The notes beneath the pieces were generated by a model. It ran no database searches and was not told where the DNA came from. It saw nothing but the letters and a program-made list of their open reading frames with translations. From positions 490,227 to 554,226 of the forward strand of contig NZ_JPWH01000001.1 in NCBI RefSeq assembly GCF_003326755.1: DNA of 64,000 nt, written 5' to 3'. This DNA comes from Thalassospira profundimaris. GTDB lineage: Bacteria > Pseudomonadota > Alphaproteobacteria > Rhodospirillales > Thalassospiraceae. Numbering within the stretch: the first letter of the stretch is position 1; every line of letters begins with the position of its first letter. Shown here piece by piece: positions 52,042-61,455 of this stretch. The translations under genes and the position numbers were made by a program.

Positions 52042-52506
52042 ATGGACGCGATTGACGCGAAGCTTTTGGATATCTTGCAGGAAGACGCCTCGCAATCCTA
52101 TGCGGTATTGGGCGGCAAGGTCGGGTTGTCGGTTTCGGCGGTGAATGATCGGGTGCGCAAATTGCGCGATCAGGGCATCATCCGTGCCTATCGCATTGAT
52201 ATTGATCCGCAGGCGGTGGGGCGATCCCTGATGGCGATGGTGTGGTTGCGCTCCGACCCGGCCAAGGGCAACCGCAAAATGATCAAATCGCTGATCAAGG
52301 CCGATGAAGTCATGGAATGCCATCATATGACGGGCCGGTTTGACTTTTTGCTGAAATTGCGCCTGCGCGATACCGCCCATCTGGAAAGTTTTGTTACAGA
52401 TGTGATCAAGGAACTTCCCGGCATTGTCGAGGTTTTACCGGAAATTGCCCTGTCAACGGCCAAGGAAACGGCCTTTATTCCGGCGCAATCGGCCTCAGAC
52501 GCATGA
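52042..52506 (+). CDS. Lrp/AsnC-family transcriptional regulator
   Basis: A 154-residue regulator. The winged-helix part is DAIDAKLLDILQEDASQSYAVLGGKVGLSVSAVNDRVRKLRDQGII, followed by the ligand-binding RAM domain (LMAMVWLRSDPAKGNRKMI...VMECHHMTGRFDFLLKLRLRD). Members respond to amino acids. The ATG at 52042 sits after a GGGGGGTATA run; the frame opens at 51985. Its divergence from the EamA exporter suggests it controls amino-acid efflux. Confidence 0.92.
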   Translation: MDAIDAKLLDILQEDASQSYAVLGGKVGLSVSAVNDRVRKLRDQGIIRAYRIDIDPQAVGRSLMAMVWLRSDPAKGNRKMIKSLIKADEVMECHHMTGRFDFLLKLRLRDTAHLESFVTDVIKELPGIVEVLPEIALSTAKETAFIPAQSASDA

Positions 52507-52702
52507 TTTTTATCATTTAGCCTTTTGGGACCCGGCATATGCTTGGTGGCATGAATATGGATGATTTCCGAAAGATAGTGGTAATTTTGCCGTAATTTTC
52601 CGTTTTGAATGCCTCTCATGTGATACAAATCTGCGGGCAGGTATTATGACCTGCTGGCATATGATGGCATGAAATCTGGTGAAAGAATAAAGGAGCCCGC
52701 CC

Positions 52703-54874
52703 ATGATTGAATCGATGAATCTGGTTATCCTGATTGCATCGGTTCTGGTTGTGGTGGCCGTTTTTACCAGCCTGATCAGCTTTCGGGTCGGGGCACCCTT
52801 GCTTTTGGTGTTTTTGCTGGTTGGCCTTGCGGCGGGCGAGGATGGCATAGGCGGTATTCAGTTTGATAACGCCCCGCTGGCCTATTTTATTGGCAGTATC
52901 GCGCTGGCCCTTATTCTGTTTGACAGTGGCTTTGAAACCCAGGTCCGGGCGCTGAAAATTGCGGCGGCCCCGGCCCTGACGCTGGCAACCTTTGGCGTAC
53001 TGATGACCACCGGCGTGGTGGGGGTCGCGGCCCATTTATTGCTTGATGTGCCGTGGCTGGTCGGCTTTCTGTTTGGCGCGATCGTCAGTTCAACCGATGC
53101 GGCGGCGGTGTTTTTTCTGTTGCGGGTCGGGGGCATCAATTTACGTGATAAAACCCGCTCCACGCTGGAAGTTGAATCAGGCAGCAACGACCCGATGGCC
53201 GTGTTTCTGACCATTTCGCTGGTCGAACTGATTGTTCAGGGCACCGGTGATGGCCTCGCGGTCGAGCTTGCCGAACGCTTTGTGTTTCAAATTGGTTTGG
53301 GCTCCGTTTTGGGGCTTTTGGGTGGTATCCTGATTGTCCAGGGCATTAACCGCATCAAACTGGAGCCGGGGCTGGTGCCGATTATTGTGCTGGCCTGTGC
53401 GCTGACCCTGTTTGGCGCGACCAGTATGCTGGGCGGCAGTGGCTTTTTGGCGGTGTATGTGGCCGGTCTTTATGCCGGGAACAGCAAAATGCGCATGAGT
53501 GCCAGTGTGCGGCGTTTTCAGCATGTCACGACCTGGCTGGCGCAAATTGCCATGTTTGTCACGCTCGGGCTGCTGGCAACCCCGTCGGAATTTGGCAGTG
53601 TTTTGCTGCCGGGCTTTTTGCTGGCCCTTATTCTGGTGTTTGTCGCCCGGCCGATTGCCATTTGGCTGTGTTTGCTGTTTTTCAATTTTTCGCGCAACGA
53701 TACCGCCTTTATTTCCTGGGTCGGTTTGCGCGGCGCGGTTTCCATTTTGCTGGCGATTGTGCCAATGGTTGAAGGTGTTGAGCAGGGCCAGCTTCTGTTT
53801 AATACCGCCTTTATCGTCGTGATCACCTCGCTTCTGCTGCAGGGCTGGACGATCAAGCCGATTGCCCGCTGGCTGGGCATTATCGTCCCGCCACGCCTGG
53901 GCCCGGTGGACAGGATCGATTTGGAATTGCCCGGCAATGCCAACCAGGAAGTGGTGGTGTATCGCATTCATCCCGACAGTGCGGTCGCCGCCGGGCACCG
54001 TATCCCGCGCTGGGCACGGCCATCGCTGATATTGCGCGATGGCAAATCGCTGCGCCCGCATAATGCCGGGCGTTTGCAGGGCGATGACCAGATTTATATT
54101 TTCACCTCCCCGCAATATGTCGAGTTGCTTGACCAGTTTTTTGCCGGACCGGCCGAAGGGGCCAATGACCGCGATATTTTTGGCGATTTCAGCTTTCCGC
54201 CCGATACCCGCATTGTCGATGTGGGGCGGCTTTATGGCTTTCCGGTATCGCCGGGTGATGGTGATTTGACACTGGCCGAATTGCTCGAACGGGAACTTTC
54301 CGGCGATATTGAACCGGCGGATCGCATTGTTTATGGCCCGGTCGAGCTGATTGTGCGCCGGATTGACGATGGACATGGCATTCGCGAAGTCGGCATGTCG
54401 GTGGAGCTGAACCCGGAAAAAAATCGCCATTTGCCATTGTTCCATTCGCGGACCGAATTGCTGGCCCTGTGGCGGTTAAGCCGCCGCAAACGGCTGCGCC
54501 GCAAATTGCGGGCGAAATTGTCAAACCGGCGCAAGAAAATGTCGGATCTGGAACCGGCTGATATGAAAACCGCCGCCAAGGCCGCCGCCCATACCGATGC
54601 GTTTGCGCTGGTCGATGCCGACCCGATCCCTATCACCGAAGCCGACCTTGATGCGCCGGTGCAAGAGGGGGACGGCGCGAACAAAGCCCCGTCCGATGAT
54701 ATGGATGATACGGGCGCGGCCAACGAAACCCCGGATCAAAATAGCGGGGATGTGAAAACTGTTCGCACAGATGCCAGCGCACCGGCTGATCCAGCAGAGG
54801 GCGAGGCCGCAAGTGATGAACGCAAGGAAGCCCCGAAGGCGGTTGAGCATCCGGAAAGCAACCAAAAGCGATGA
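52703..54874 (+). CDS. nhaP2: Potassium/proton antiporter of CvrA/NhaP2 type with extended C-terminus
   Basis: A 723-residue protein, longer than E. coli CvrA (about 578). Residues 1-400 contain about twelve membrane segments of the CPA family, with the STDAAAVF ion site and ESGSNDPMAVF motif. From about 410 follows an RCK_C-like regulatory domain (VVVYRIHPDSAVAAGHRIPRWARPSLILRDGKSL) and a second cytoplasmic module. The last 100 residues are acidic and low complexity (PSDDMDDTGAANETPDQNSGD). It expels K+ or Na+ in exchange for protons and so adjusts turgor and pH. AAGGAG precedes the ATG. Confidence 0.9.
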   Translation: MIESMNLVILIASVLVVVAVFTSLISFRVGAPLLLVFLLVGLAAGEDGIGGIQFDNAPLAYFIGSIALALILFDSGFETQVRALKIAAAPALTLATFGVLMTTGVVGVAAHLLLDVPWLVGFLFGAIVSSTDAAAVFFLLRVGGINLRDKTRSTLEVESGSNDPMAVFLTISLVELIVQGTGDGLAVELAERFVFQIGLGSVLGLLGGILIVQGINRIKLEPGLVPIIVLACALTLFGATSMLGGSGFLAVYVAGLYAGNSKMRMSASVRRFQHVTTWLAQIAMFVTLGLLATPSEFGSVLLPGFLLALILVFVARPIAIWLCLLFFNFSRNDTAFISWVGLRGAVSILLAIVPMVEGVEQGQLLFNTAFIVVITSLLLQGWTIKPIARWLGIIVPPRLGPVDRIDLELPGNANQEVVVYRIHPDSAVAAGHRIPRWARPSLILRDGKSLRPHNAGRLQGDDQIYIFTSPQYVELLDQFFAGPAEGANDRDIFGDFSFPPDTRIVDVGRLYGFPVSPGDGDLTLAELLERELSGDIEPADRIVYGPVELIVRRIDDGHGIREVGMSVELNPEKNRHLPLFHSRTELLALWRLSRRKRLRRKLRAKLSNRRKKMSDLEPADMKTAAKAAAHTDAFALVDADPIPITEADLDAPVQEGDGANKAPSDDMDDTGAANETPDQNSGDVKTVRTDASAPADPAEGEAASDERKEAPKAVEHPESNQKR

Positions 54875-54882
54875 TATCACTG

Positions 54883-54903
54883 TTCATTAGTTCAGCTAAT
54901 GAA
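54883..54903. promoter_or_regulatory. AT-rich palindrome upstream of the second EamA gene
   Basis: Perfect 8-bp arms TTCATTAG / CTAATGAA with a TTCAG spacer, 80 bases before the exporter start. It could be an operator or a weak hairpin after the antiporter gene; no T-tract follows. Confidence 0.4.
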
Positions 54904-54982
54904 TAGATCAAATATCATGGTTTGAGAATCAGTCTGGAATGATCGTAAATACCCGGCAATACACATGCCTGGAGTACGAATC

Positions 54983-55972
54983 ATGGGGCCGATTGGGTTA
55001 TATGCTGCTGTTGTCCTGATCTGGGGCAGTACCTGGATCGCGATCAAATACCAGTTGTCCGTCTCGCCGGAACTGGCGGTGGCCTATCGCTTTGTTTTGG
55101 CGGCAATATTGTTGCTGGCTTATTGCGCTTTGCGCAAATTGCCCATGCGCTATTCCCGCCGGGACCATGCTTTTATGGCGGGGATGGGCTTGTGCCTGTT
55201 TTCGCTTAATTACGTGTTTCTGTATATCGCCGAGGGTGAACTGACCTCTGGGCTGATCGCGGTGATCTTTTCGGCCATCGTGATCATGAATATGATTAAT
55301 GGCTTCATCTTTTTCAAACGCCGCCCGGAGAGGCGCACTGTGATCGGTGCGGTGATTGGCCTGGGTGGAATTTGCGTTATTTTTGCCCCGGACCTTGCCC
55401 GGTTTGATCTTTCCGGCGGGGCCGGATATGCGCTTTTGCTCTCCTTGCTGGCCTGTTATGTGGCGTCCCTGGGCAATATGGCATCGGCGCGCAACCAGGC
55501 GCGCGGCATACCGGTTATGCAGACCAATGCCTATGGCATGATGTATGGGGCGCTGTTTTTGGGGGTCTATATTCTGGCAACCGGGCAGCCCATTGTGTTT
55601 GATACCAGCCCGTCCTTTATCATCGCGCTGGTGTATCTGGCGGTGTTTGGGTCGATCCTTGCCTTCGGGTTTTACCTGACCCTGTTAGGGCGCATTGGTG
55701 CGGATCGGGCGTCTTACAGCTCTGTCATGTTTCCGGTGGTCGCCCTTGCCATTTCCACCTTTGTCGAGGGTTTTGTCTGGCAGGACCATATTATTTTCGG
55801 CGTGGTACTGACCCTGCTGGGCAATGTCGTGATTCTCAGCCGCCGTAAGGCGGCGCCCGCATCTGCACCTGCCCACCAGGAAGGGGCACTTCATCAGGGC
55901 AGTGCCCCCTTGCCTGTACCGCAAGTTCCCGCCATGCTGGCGGGGCGTCCCTGCAAGGGGGATGTGTCGTGA
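54983..55972 (+). CDS. EamA/DMT-family exporter
   Basis: About 329 residues, ten membrane segments in two EamA halves, starting MGPIGLYAAVVLIWGSTWIAIKY. The GSTW motif and the second-half LLGRIGADRASYSSVMFPVVAL segment are characteristic of the drug/metabolite exporters. The ATG at 54983 follows TGGAGT. A soluble tail (SAPAHQEGALHQGSAPLP) ends the protein. It is not a close duplicate of the exporter at 50.7 kb. The substrate is unknown. Confidence 0.88.
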   Translation: MGPIGLYAAVVLIWGSTWIAIKYQLSVSPELAVAYRFVLAAILLLAYCALRKLPMRYSRRDHAFMAGMGLCLFSLNYVFLYIAEGELTSGLIAVIFSAIVIMNMINGFIFFKRRPERRTVIGAVIGLGGICVIFAPDLARFDLSGGAGYALLLSLLACYVASLGNMASARNQARGIPVMQTNAYGMMYGALFLGVYILATGQPIVFDTSPSFIIALVYLAVFGSILAFGFYLTLLGRIGADRASYSSVMFPVVALAISTFVEGFVWQDHIIFGVVLTLLGNVVILSRRKAAPASAPAHQEGALHQGSAPLPVPQVPAMLAGRPCKGDVS

Positions 55973-55994
55973 CAGGCGATCGGAGGGGAAGGAA

Positions 55995-56492
55995 ATGAAT
56001 GCGGCCTATTTTCAGATGTTGGCCCGCTATAACCAGTGGGCCAACAACCATGTGCTTGCCGCCTGCCAAACGCTGGATCAGCGCGCGCTGGATGCCCCGC
56101 GCGAGGCCTTTTTTCCTTCAATCATCAAAACACTGAACCATGTTTGGGTCGCTGATACGTTGTGGCTGGCGCGTTTGCGCGGCGACGTTTTGAACAGGGC
56201 ACTAGATGATGTGCCCTGGCCGCTATTTGACGGGTACAAAGCCGCCTGTCAGGCCTGTGACCAGGACCTTATCGCGCTGGTGGACGGTCTTGACGATACG
56301 GATGTGACCAAAACCATTGCCTATAAAACGGTTGCCGGGGTTTCTTATGAAACACCCTGCCATGTTATTTTGGGGCATGTGTTTAATCATCAAACCCACC
56401 ATCGCGGTCAGGTGCACAGCCAGTTGATTTCGGCGGGCTGTCCGTCGCTTGAGATTGATCTGATTTATTTTGCGCGGGAATACGGATACTGA
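55995..56492 (+). CDS. DinB-family protein
   Basis: A 165-residue four-helix-bundle protein of the DinB/YfiT superfamily. The three expected metal-binding histidines are in TLNHVWVADTLW and in HVFNHQTHHRGQVH. Members are metal-dependent transferases, some using thiol cofactors, or damage-inducible proteins of unknown function. AAGGAA precedes the ATG at 55995; the longer frame from 55902 overlaps the exporter gene. It begins 22 bases after the EamA stop. Confidence 0.9.
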   Translation: MNAAYFQMLARYNQWANNHVLAACQTLDQRALDAPREAFFPSIIKTLNHVWVADTLWLARLRGDVLNRALDDVPWPLFDGYKAACQACDQDLIALVDGLDDTDVTKTIAYKTVAGVSYETPCHVILGHVFNHQTHHRGQVHSQLISAGCPSLEIDLIYFAREYGY

Positions 56493-56494
56493 AG

Positions 56495-57193
56495 ATGATG
56501 GATCTGTTCGTTGCCTATGGGCCGTTTTTGCTGGCGGCATTATTGATCAATATCGCACCGGGGCCAGACCTTGCCTTTGTCTCGTCACAGGCGGCGGCCT
56601 ATGGGCGGAAAACCGGCTTGATGTCCAGTTTGGGTGTCTGTTCCGGGGCCTTTGTGCATGTGATTTTCGCTGCCATCGGCCTTTCCGCGATTTTGATGAC
56701 TTCTGCCCTGGCCTTTGCCGTTGTTAAATGGGTGGGGGTGGCCTATCTGGCGTGGCTGGGCTTTGGGGCCATTTACAGCACTTTTCGCCGCCATGAACCG
56801 GCTGCGCAACCACAATCACAACCGGCCTCTGTCCGTTCTGACATGTGCGTTTCGCGCCGCACCGCACCAAGCGCATTTCATGCCTGGCGGCGCGGCGTGT
56901 TAATTGATGTGTTTAATCCAAAGGTTGCGGTGTTTTTTATGGCCTTTCTGCCGCAATTTGTCGATCCCGCGCTTGGGCACCAACCATTGCAATTTTTGGT
57001 GCTGGGCACGATTGTCAATCTGATTGGCTTTATTGTCGAAACATGTGTCGTGCTGGTGGTGGCCCTGGCGGCTGATCGGCTCCGGCAGTATTTTTCAAAG
57101 GCCTCTGGCGCTGGAAAATGGCTTCATCGTGCCTTGGGGGCACTGTTTTTGGCACTGGGAATTCGATTGGCATTCAGCCAGCGGGGCGTTTAA
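56495..57193 (+). CDS. LysE/RhtB-family amino-acid exporter
   Basis: A 232-residue protein with about six membrane segments. The N-terminal NIAPGPDLAFVSSQAAAYGRKTGLMSSLGVCSG block is the LysE family signature, and the second half has GVLIDVFNPKVAVFFMAFLPQFVD. A cytoplasmic loop between (residues about 100-130) is rich in Gln and Arg. It follows the DinB gene by 2 bases and probably shares its transcript with the exporter upstream. RhtB members release homoserine, threonine or lysine. Confidence 0.92.
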   Translation: MMDLFVAYGPFLLAALLINIAPGPDLAFVSSQAAAYGRKTGLMSSLGVCSGAFVHVIFAAIGLSAILMTSALAFAVVKWVGVAYLAWLGFGAIYSTFRRHEPAAQPQSQPASVRSDMCVSRRTAPSAFHAWRRGVLIDVFNPKVAVFFMAFLPQFVDPALGHQPLQFLVLGTIVNLIGFIVETCVVLVVALAADRLRQYFSKASGAGKWLHRALGALFLALGIRLAFSQRGV

Positions 57194-57198
57194 AGGCG

Positions 57199-58461
57199 TC
57201 AGGCCCCGTCATGACGGCTTTCACGGGCGAGGGGCTCTGTAAGATGTTTGTCTTTGCCGTATTTTGCCAGGGCAGCGGATAGCGGGCTGGCACTGATGCC
57301 ATGTGCAATCACACTGATGGTTACAATCAGGGTGACACAGGCTGACAGGGCTTCGTATCCTTTGGTGCCCAGCATCGTGACCATGATCAAAAGATAAATG
57401 ATCGAGGCAATACCGCGCGGCCCGAACCAGCCGATAAACAGCTTTTCTGCCAAGCTGTAGGGCGATCCGATCATGCACAGCCACACACAGGCCGGGCGCA
57501 GCACCAGCAGGCTCAGGGCGGAGAATATGCCCATTTCCACGGTCCAGAGTTCGTAAACCGAGGGCAAAATCAGCAGGCCAAAGACAAAGAATGTCAGCAT
57601 GGTCAGAAGCTCGGCCTCGGCCTCGCCAAAACTTTCAATCACATCGGCCACTTTGGAGCTGGCAATATTGAGCGCGAGACCGCCAAAAAACGCCGCGACA
57701 AAGCCATTGCCCCCGGCCTTTTCGGCAAGCAGAAAAATCAGCAGGGCGGACAGGACGCCAAACAGGCGTTCAAAGCGGTCAATCATCAAATTGCGGGCAA
57801 CGGCATGGTTGACCAGCATCCCGAGAAGCCCGCCGCAGACCCCGCCAACCCCCGCCCCCAGCAGAATTTCCAACAGGGCTTCGGCGATCCAGCCATTGGT
57901 GGTTTCGCCGGTCAGGGCTGCCTCGATGGCAAGGGCGGTGGTAAAAACCGGCAGGACCAACCCGTCATTCAACCCGCTTTCAATATTGATGCCCTGGCGC
58001 ACCGGCGATGAAATATGCCGGTTTTCCAATACCGGGCGGCTGAGTGCGGCATCGGTGGGCGATACCATAAGGGATACCAAAAGGGCGGGGATGATGCCGA
58101 TCCCCGGTGCAATGCCATAATAGGCCGCCACCCATGTTGCCAAAACGGTTAACGGCAGACCAGCCACCAGCAGGCGCGTTGCCACCCGCACCGCCGGGCG
58201 TTCCTTGCGGTAATCCAGAATGGCGGCATCCAGAAACAGGATAATCGCCAGGGTCAGTTCTGAAAAACCCCGGGCGAAATGCAAATTATCCCTCAGCGGT
58301 TCCAGCGGCGGTTGCTGCCACAGACCCAGCAGCAGGGCAACAATCCCGCCGGCCAGGACCATCATCATTGGCGAGGAAACATTGAATTTTTGCATCCGCC
58401 GCGACCACAGGCCATAGACCAGCCCCGATGCGACAAATAAAATGGCAATCCATTCCAGCAT
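57199..58461 (-). CDS. Cation/proton antiporter (CPA1 type)
   Basis: A 420-residue protein with about twelve membrane segments. The ion site is MVSPTDAALSRPVL and the following GINIESGLNDGLVLPVF motif (Asn-Asp pair) is characteristic of CPA1 exchangers. GWFGPRGIASIIYLL is also conserved. No cytoplasmic regulatory domain is present, unlike the second antiporter in this window. It ends 5 bases from the convergent LysE gene with no visible terminator. Ion specificity (Na+ or K+) is not decidable here. Confidence 0.9.
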   Translation of the reverse strand: MLEWIAILFVASGLVYGLWSRRMQKFNVSSPMMMVLAGGIVALLLGLWQQPPLEPLRDNLHFARGFSELTLAIILFLDAAILDYRKERPAVRVATRLLVAGLPLTVLATWVAAYYGIAPGIGIIPALLVSLMVSPTDAALSRPVLENRHISSPVRQGINIESGLNDGLVLPVFTTALAIEAALTGETTNGWIAEALLEILLGAGVGGVCGGLLGMLVNHAVARNLMIDRFERLFGVLSALLIFLLAEKAGGNGFVAAFFGGLALNIASSKVADVIESFGEAEAELLTMLTFFVFGLLILPSVYELWTVEMGIFSALSLLVLRPACVWLCMIGSPYSLAEKLFIGWFGPRGIASIIYLLIMVTMLGTKGYEALSACVTLIVTISVIAHGISASPLSAALAKYGKDKHLTEPLARESRHDGA

Positions 58462-58484
58462 GGCCGCCGCCCTTTATTGTGGCC

Positions 58485-59267
58485 TTATGGCAATGTGCTG
58501 CGGGTAATGGCAACAACCTCTTCACGGCAGGTGCGATCCCCCACAGCAATGACGCAGCCGTCACTTTCGATTGTTAGCGCATTGCCGCGCCAGTCGCACA
58601 TTGCCCCGCCCGCCCCTTCAACAACCGGGACCAGGGCGCAAAAATCATAGGCCTGCATATTGGCCTCTACCACCACATCGGCCAGGCCCAGCGCAGTCAG
58701 CCCATAGGCATAGGCATCCACCCCATACATCGGCTGGCGGCACTGGTTGCGAAGGGCATCATAGGCGGCAATTTGCGGGCCGCGAAACAGCTCTGGCGCG
58801 GTGGTAAAGAAAATTGCCTGGTTCAGGGCCGGGCAGGGGCGGGTTGTGATGGGCTTGCCATTCAGCGTGGTTTTTTCCCCCGCAACACCAACCCAGCGTT
58901 CATCGGTAATGGCCTGGTCAATAATACCCAGCACCGGTTTGCCCTTGTGGCAAAGGGCAATCAGTGTGGCAAAGCTGGGCTTGCCAACAATAAAGGATTT
59001 GGTGCCGTCAATCGGGTCGAGAACCCAGACATAGTCGGCATCGATATTTTCCTTTCCATGTTCCTCGCCCAGGATGCCGTGATCGGGGTATTCCTCGGCC
59101 AGAATGGCGCGCATGACGGTTTCCACCTCGCGATCCGCGATGGTCACGGGGCTGGCATCGGCTTTGACATCCACCGCAACAGCCGTGCGGTAATAGCGGC
59201 GGACAACCGGGCGCGCGGCATCTGCCAGGCGATGGGCGATTTCAAGAAAGGCGTCATACTGGGTCAC
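58485..59267 (-). CDS. hisN: Inositol-monophosphatase-fold histidinol-phosphatase (HisN-like)
   Basis: A 260-residue Mg-dependent phosphatase. Metal-site motifs are GILGEEHG, the DPIDGTKSF signature and the later MQAYDFCALVPVVEGAGG. The sequence pattern follows the HisN subgroup, which performs the histidinol-phosphate step of histidine synthesis in organisms without HisB phosphatase, though other IMPase substrates cannot be excluded. The GTG at 59267 has GGGAG seven bases upstream and gives the usual length; the frame extends to a TTG at 59309. Confidence 0.85.
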   Translation of the reverse strand: MTQYDAFLEIAHRLADAARPVVRRYYRTAVAVDVKADASPVTIADREVETVMRAILAEEYPDHGILGEEHGKENIDADYVWVLDPIDGTKSFIVGKPSFATLIALCHKGKPVLGIIDQAITDERWVGVAGEKTTLNGKPITTRPCPALNQAIFFTTAPELFRGPQIAAYDALRNQCRQPMYGVDAYAYGLTALGLADVVVEANMQAYDFCALVPVVEGAGGAMCDWRGNALTIESDGCVIAVGDRTCREEVVAITRSTLP

Positions 59268-59305
59268 AACGGGCTCCCGTGCTTGGCGAAGATTCGTTTT
59301 ATGCC

Positions 59306-59339
59306 ACAAAAAAGCAGGGAACGGAAAACCGTCCCCTGC
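59306..59339 (-). terminator. Terminator of the cytochrome c gene
   Basis: An 11-bp stem with one mismatch (GCAGGGAACGG / CCGTCCCCTGC, loop AAAA) followed on the minus strand by TTTTTTG, 30 bases past the cytochrome stop. Confidence 0.85.
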
Positions 59340-59368
59340 AAAATCTTTTCACCCTTAATGCGACCGCT

Positions 59369-60187
59369 TTACTGGTTCGCAGCCGGGGTTTGTTCGGTTG
59401 CAGGTGCTGCATTGTCATTTGCGGCACCGTTTTCCTGCGTTGCCCCCTCTGCCGGGGCAGCGGCATCACCGGCGGCATCACCAGCGGCATCGCCCGCCGG
59501 TGCTTCTGCACCTTCGCTGGCAGCACCCTGATCACCCTGATCACCTTGCGCCCCGTCCGTGCCTTCTGCTGCGGGCGCTTCACCACCTTCGCCACCTTCG
59601 GTAGCGGCCTTGTCCCCGCCTTCTTCGGCGGCAATTTCATCGGCGGTGGGGGCTGGCAGCGGGTTATCGGACATGCTGTTAAGATAGGCAATCACATCGG
59701 CCCGGTCAGACGGCTTTTTCAAACCGCCAAACGACATTTTTGTGCCGGGAATGTAATCCTTCGGGGAATAGAGGAAGTGGTTCAGTTCGGTATAACCCCA
59801 GTTGCCGCCATGATTGGCAACCGCATCGGAATAGCTGAAGTCATCCTTGTGGGCGACAACATTGCCAACGATGCCATACAGGTTCGGACCCACCTTGTTG
59901 GGGCCACCCTTGGTGGCGTCATGGCAGGCGCCGCATTTTTTGAAAACCTTTTCCCCGGCGGCAATGTCGGCATTGCCCAGCATCGCCAGGATGGGTTCCG
60001 GCCCGGCCGGTTTTTCCGGGGCGGCAGGAGCATCGGCCTTTGCCGTCAGGTCATCCGAAAAAGGATAAACCGGTTTATCCAGTTCCTTGGGGTGGACAAG
60101 GATGCTGCCGATTTTGCCAACAACCACGACCAAAAGCACAGCAACAATAATTCCGGCGACGATCTTGTTGATTTCCATCGTTTTCAT
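59369..60187 (-). CDS. cycM: Membrane-anchored class I cytochrome c (CycM type) with long acidic tail
   Basis: A 272-residue protein. An N-terminal anchor (IVAGIIVAVLLVVVVGKIGS) is followed by a linker and a cytochrome c domain at about 75-175: haem motif KKCGACH, KVGPNLYGIVG, and distal ligand Met in GTKMSF. CycM anchors electron flow from the bc1 complex to cytochrome oxidase in alphaproteobacteria. The final 90 residues are unusual: almost only Ala, Gly, Glu, Asp, Pro, Gln and Thr in tandem-like blocks (AGDAAGDAAGDAA, GAQGDQGDQGAA). That tail must lie in the periplasm and is not part of the normal family fold. Confidence 0.9.
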   Translation of the reverse strand: MKTMEINKIVAGIIVAVLLVVVVGKIGSILVHPKELDKPVYPFSDDLTAKADAPAAPEKPAGPEPILAMLGNADIAAGEKVFKKCGACHDATKGGPNKVGPNLYGIVGNVVAHKDDFSYSDAVANHGGNWGYTELNHFLYSPKDYIPGTKMSFGGLKKPSDRADVIAYLNSMSDNPLPAPTADEIAAEEGGDKAATEGGEGGEAPAAEGTDGAQGDQGDQGAASEGAEAPAGDAAGDAAGDAAAPAEGATQENGAANDNAAPATEQTPAANQ

Positions 60188-60527
60188 GGCGGGATCCCGT
60201 TACAGCCAATATAATTTGCAGGTATTTTTCTTGTGACGCGGCTGACCCATGCGTCCCTGACGCCCCCATACAAATACGCATGCGACAACAGGTCAGACTG
60301 CTGTTCGGAAACTATACGTTTCATGGTTTTTCATCAACCTTTCTTCACATTCGTGGTGAAACTTGCCAAAAAATGGCGGTTCACAATGGATTCCGGCGTT
60401 TGCGATTTTCCTGAAAACGGTTATTGTCGCGTCGTTTCAAATGCTTCCGGGCAAAATTTTCTCGCGTCTGCGTTGAATTGTTCTAAACTGGAAGCCCCGT
60501 CATTTCCGGATCGGAGATCCCCTGTCT
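60188..60527. other. Divergent intergenic region between cytochrome c and kdsB
   Basis: 340 bases containing promoters for both genes. I see no clear consensus boxes, palindrome or RNA element and no ORF with support. Confidence 0.5.
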
Positions 60528-61274
60528 ATGTCCGCGCCCCGCAATCCTGTTGTTGTTATCCCGGCCCGTATGGCGTCCACCCGTTTGCCCGATAAACCGC
60601 TGGCCGATATTCACGGCGAACCCATGATTGTGCATGTCTGGCGGCGCGCGGTTGAGGCCGAAATTGGCCCGGTGATTGTCGCCTGTGCGGAACCGGAAAT
60701 TGCCAGCGCCATCGAAAAGGCCGGTGGCATTGCCGTCCTGACCGACCCTGACCTGCCGTCGGGGTCGGACCGGGTGCATCAGGCCCTGGCAAGTTTTGAT
60801 CCCAACAAAAAACACGATGCCGTGGTCAATGTGCAGGGCGACCTGCCAACCATTGATGCGGCCGATATTCGTGCGGTGTTTAACCCGCTATCGGACCCGG
60901 CGGTGGATATTGCGACGCTTGCGGCGGTTATTCGCCGCGACGCCGAACGCAACAATCCCAATGTGGTCAAGGCGGTGGCGGCATTTGGCAGCCTGCGTGT
61001 GGCCCGTGCCCTGTATTTTACCCGCGCAACCGCGCCTTATGGCGATGGTCCGCTTTATCATCATATCGGGCTTTATACCTATCGCCGTGCCGCCCTTGAC
61101 CGTTTTGTCAGCCTGCCGCCGGCCGAGTTGGAAATGCGCGAAAAGCTTGAACAATTGCGCGCCCTTGAAAACGGTATGGTGATTGCAGTTGCCCTGGTGG
61201 ATGGTGTGCCGCTGGGGGTGGATACCGCCGAGGATTTGGAGCGTGCCCGCGAAATTCTGGCCGCACGCGGATAG
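60528..61274 (+). CDS. kdsB: 3-deoxy-manno-octulosonate cytidylyltransferase
   Basis: A 248-residue enzyme that activates Kdo with CTP to CMP-Kdo for lipopolysaccharide inner core. The nucleotide-binding start [20 protein letters not shown], the [12 protein letters not shown] segment, [11 protein letters not shown] and [13 protein letters not shown] are diagnostic. The final [18 protein letters not shown] motif is intact. A terminator follows and pheA lies downstream on the same strand. Confidence 0.97.
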   Translation: MSAPRNPVVVIPARMASTRLPDKPLADIHGEPMIVHVWRRAVEAEIGPVIVACAEPEIASAIEKAGGIAVLTDPDLPSGSDRVHQALASFDPNKKHDAVVNVQGDLPTIDAADIRAVFNPLSDPAVDIATLAAVIRRDAERNNPNVVKAVAAFGSLRVARALYFTRATAPYGDGPLYHHIGLYTYRRAALDRFVSLPPAELEMREKLEQLRALENGMVIAVALVDGVPLGVDTAEDLERAREILAARG

Positions 61275-61309
61275 CACAGGTTTCGTTCTTTTGGGAATTT
61301 AAGGACACA

Positions 61310-61345
61310 GCAAGGCCCGGTTTTGATGCCGGGCCTTGCTTTTTG
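61310..61345 (+). terminator. Terminator after kdsB
   Basis: A perfect 11-bp stem GCAAGGCCCGG / CCGGGCCTTGC with an 8-base loop and a TTTTTT tail. Confidence 0.93.
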
Positions 61346-61455
61346 GGCGCTTTTCTCGCCATAAACGAAATTCTGCCAAATGTGGCAGCACAGCCATATG
61401 GGGCTTTGCGGGAATGTCAGGGGCCGTTGGCCCGGAATGAACAGGAATGAAGTTG

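Noticed and set aside
53177-54445. 422-codon minus-strand frame
   Set aside because: Antisense shadow of the potassium/proton antiporter; His/Gln/Asn-rich composition and no family resemblance.
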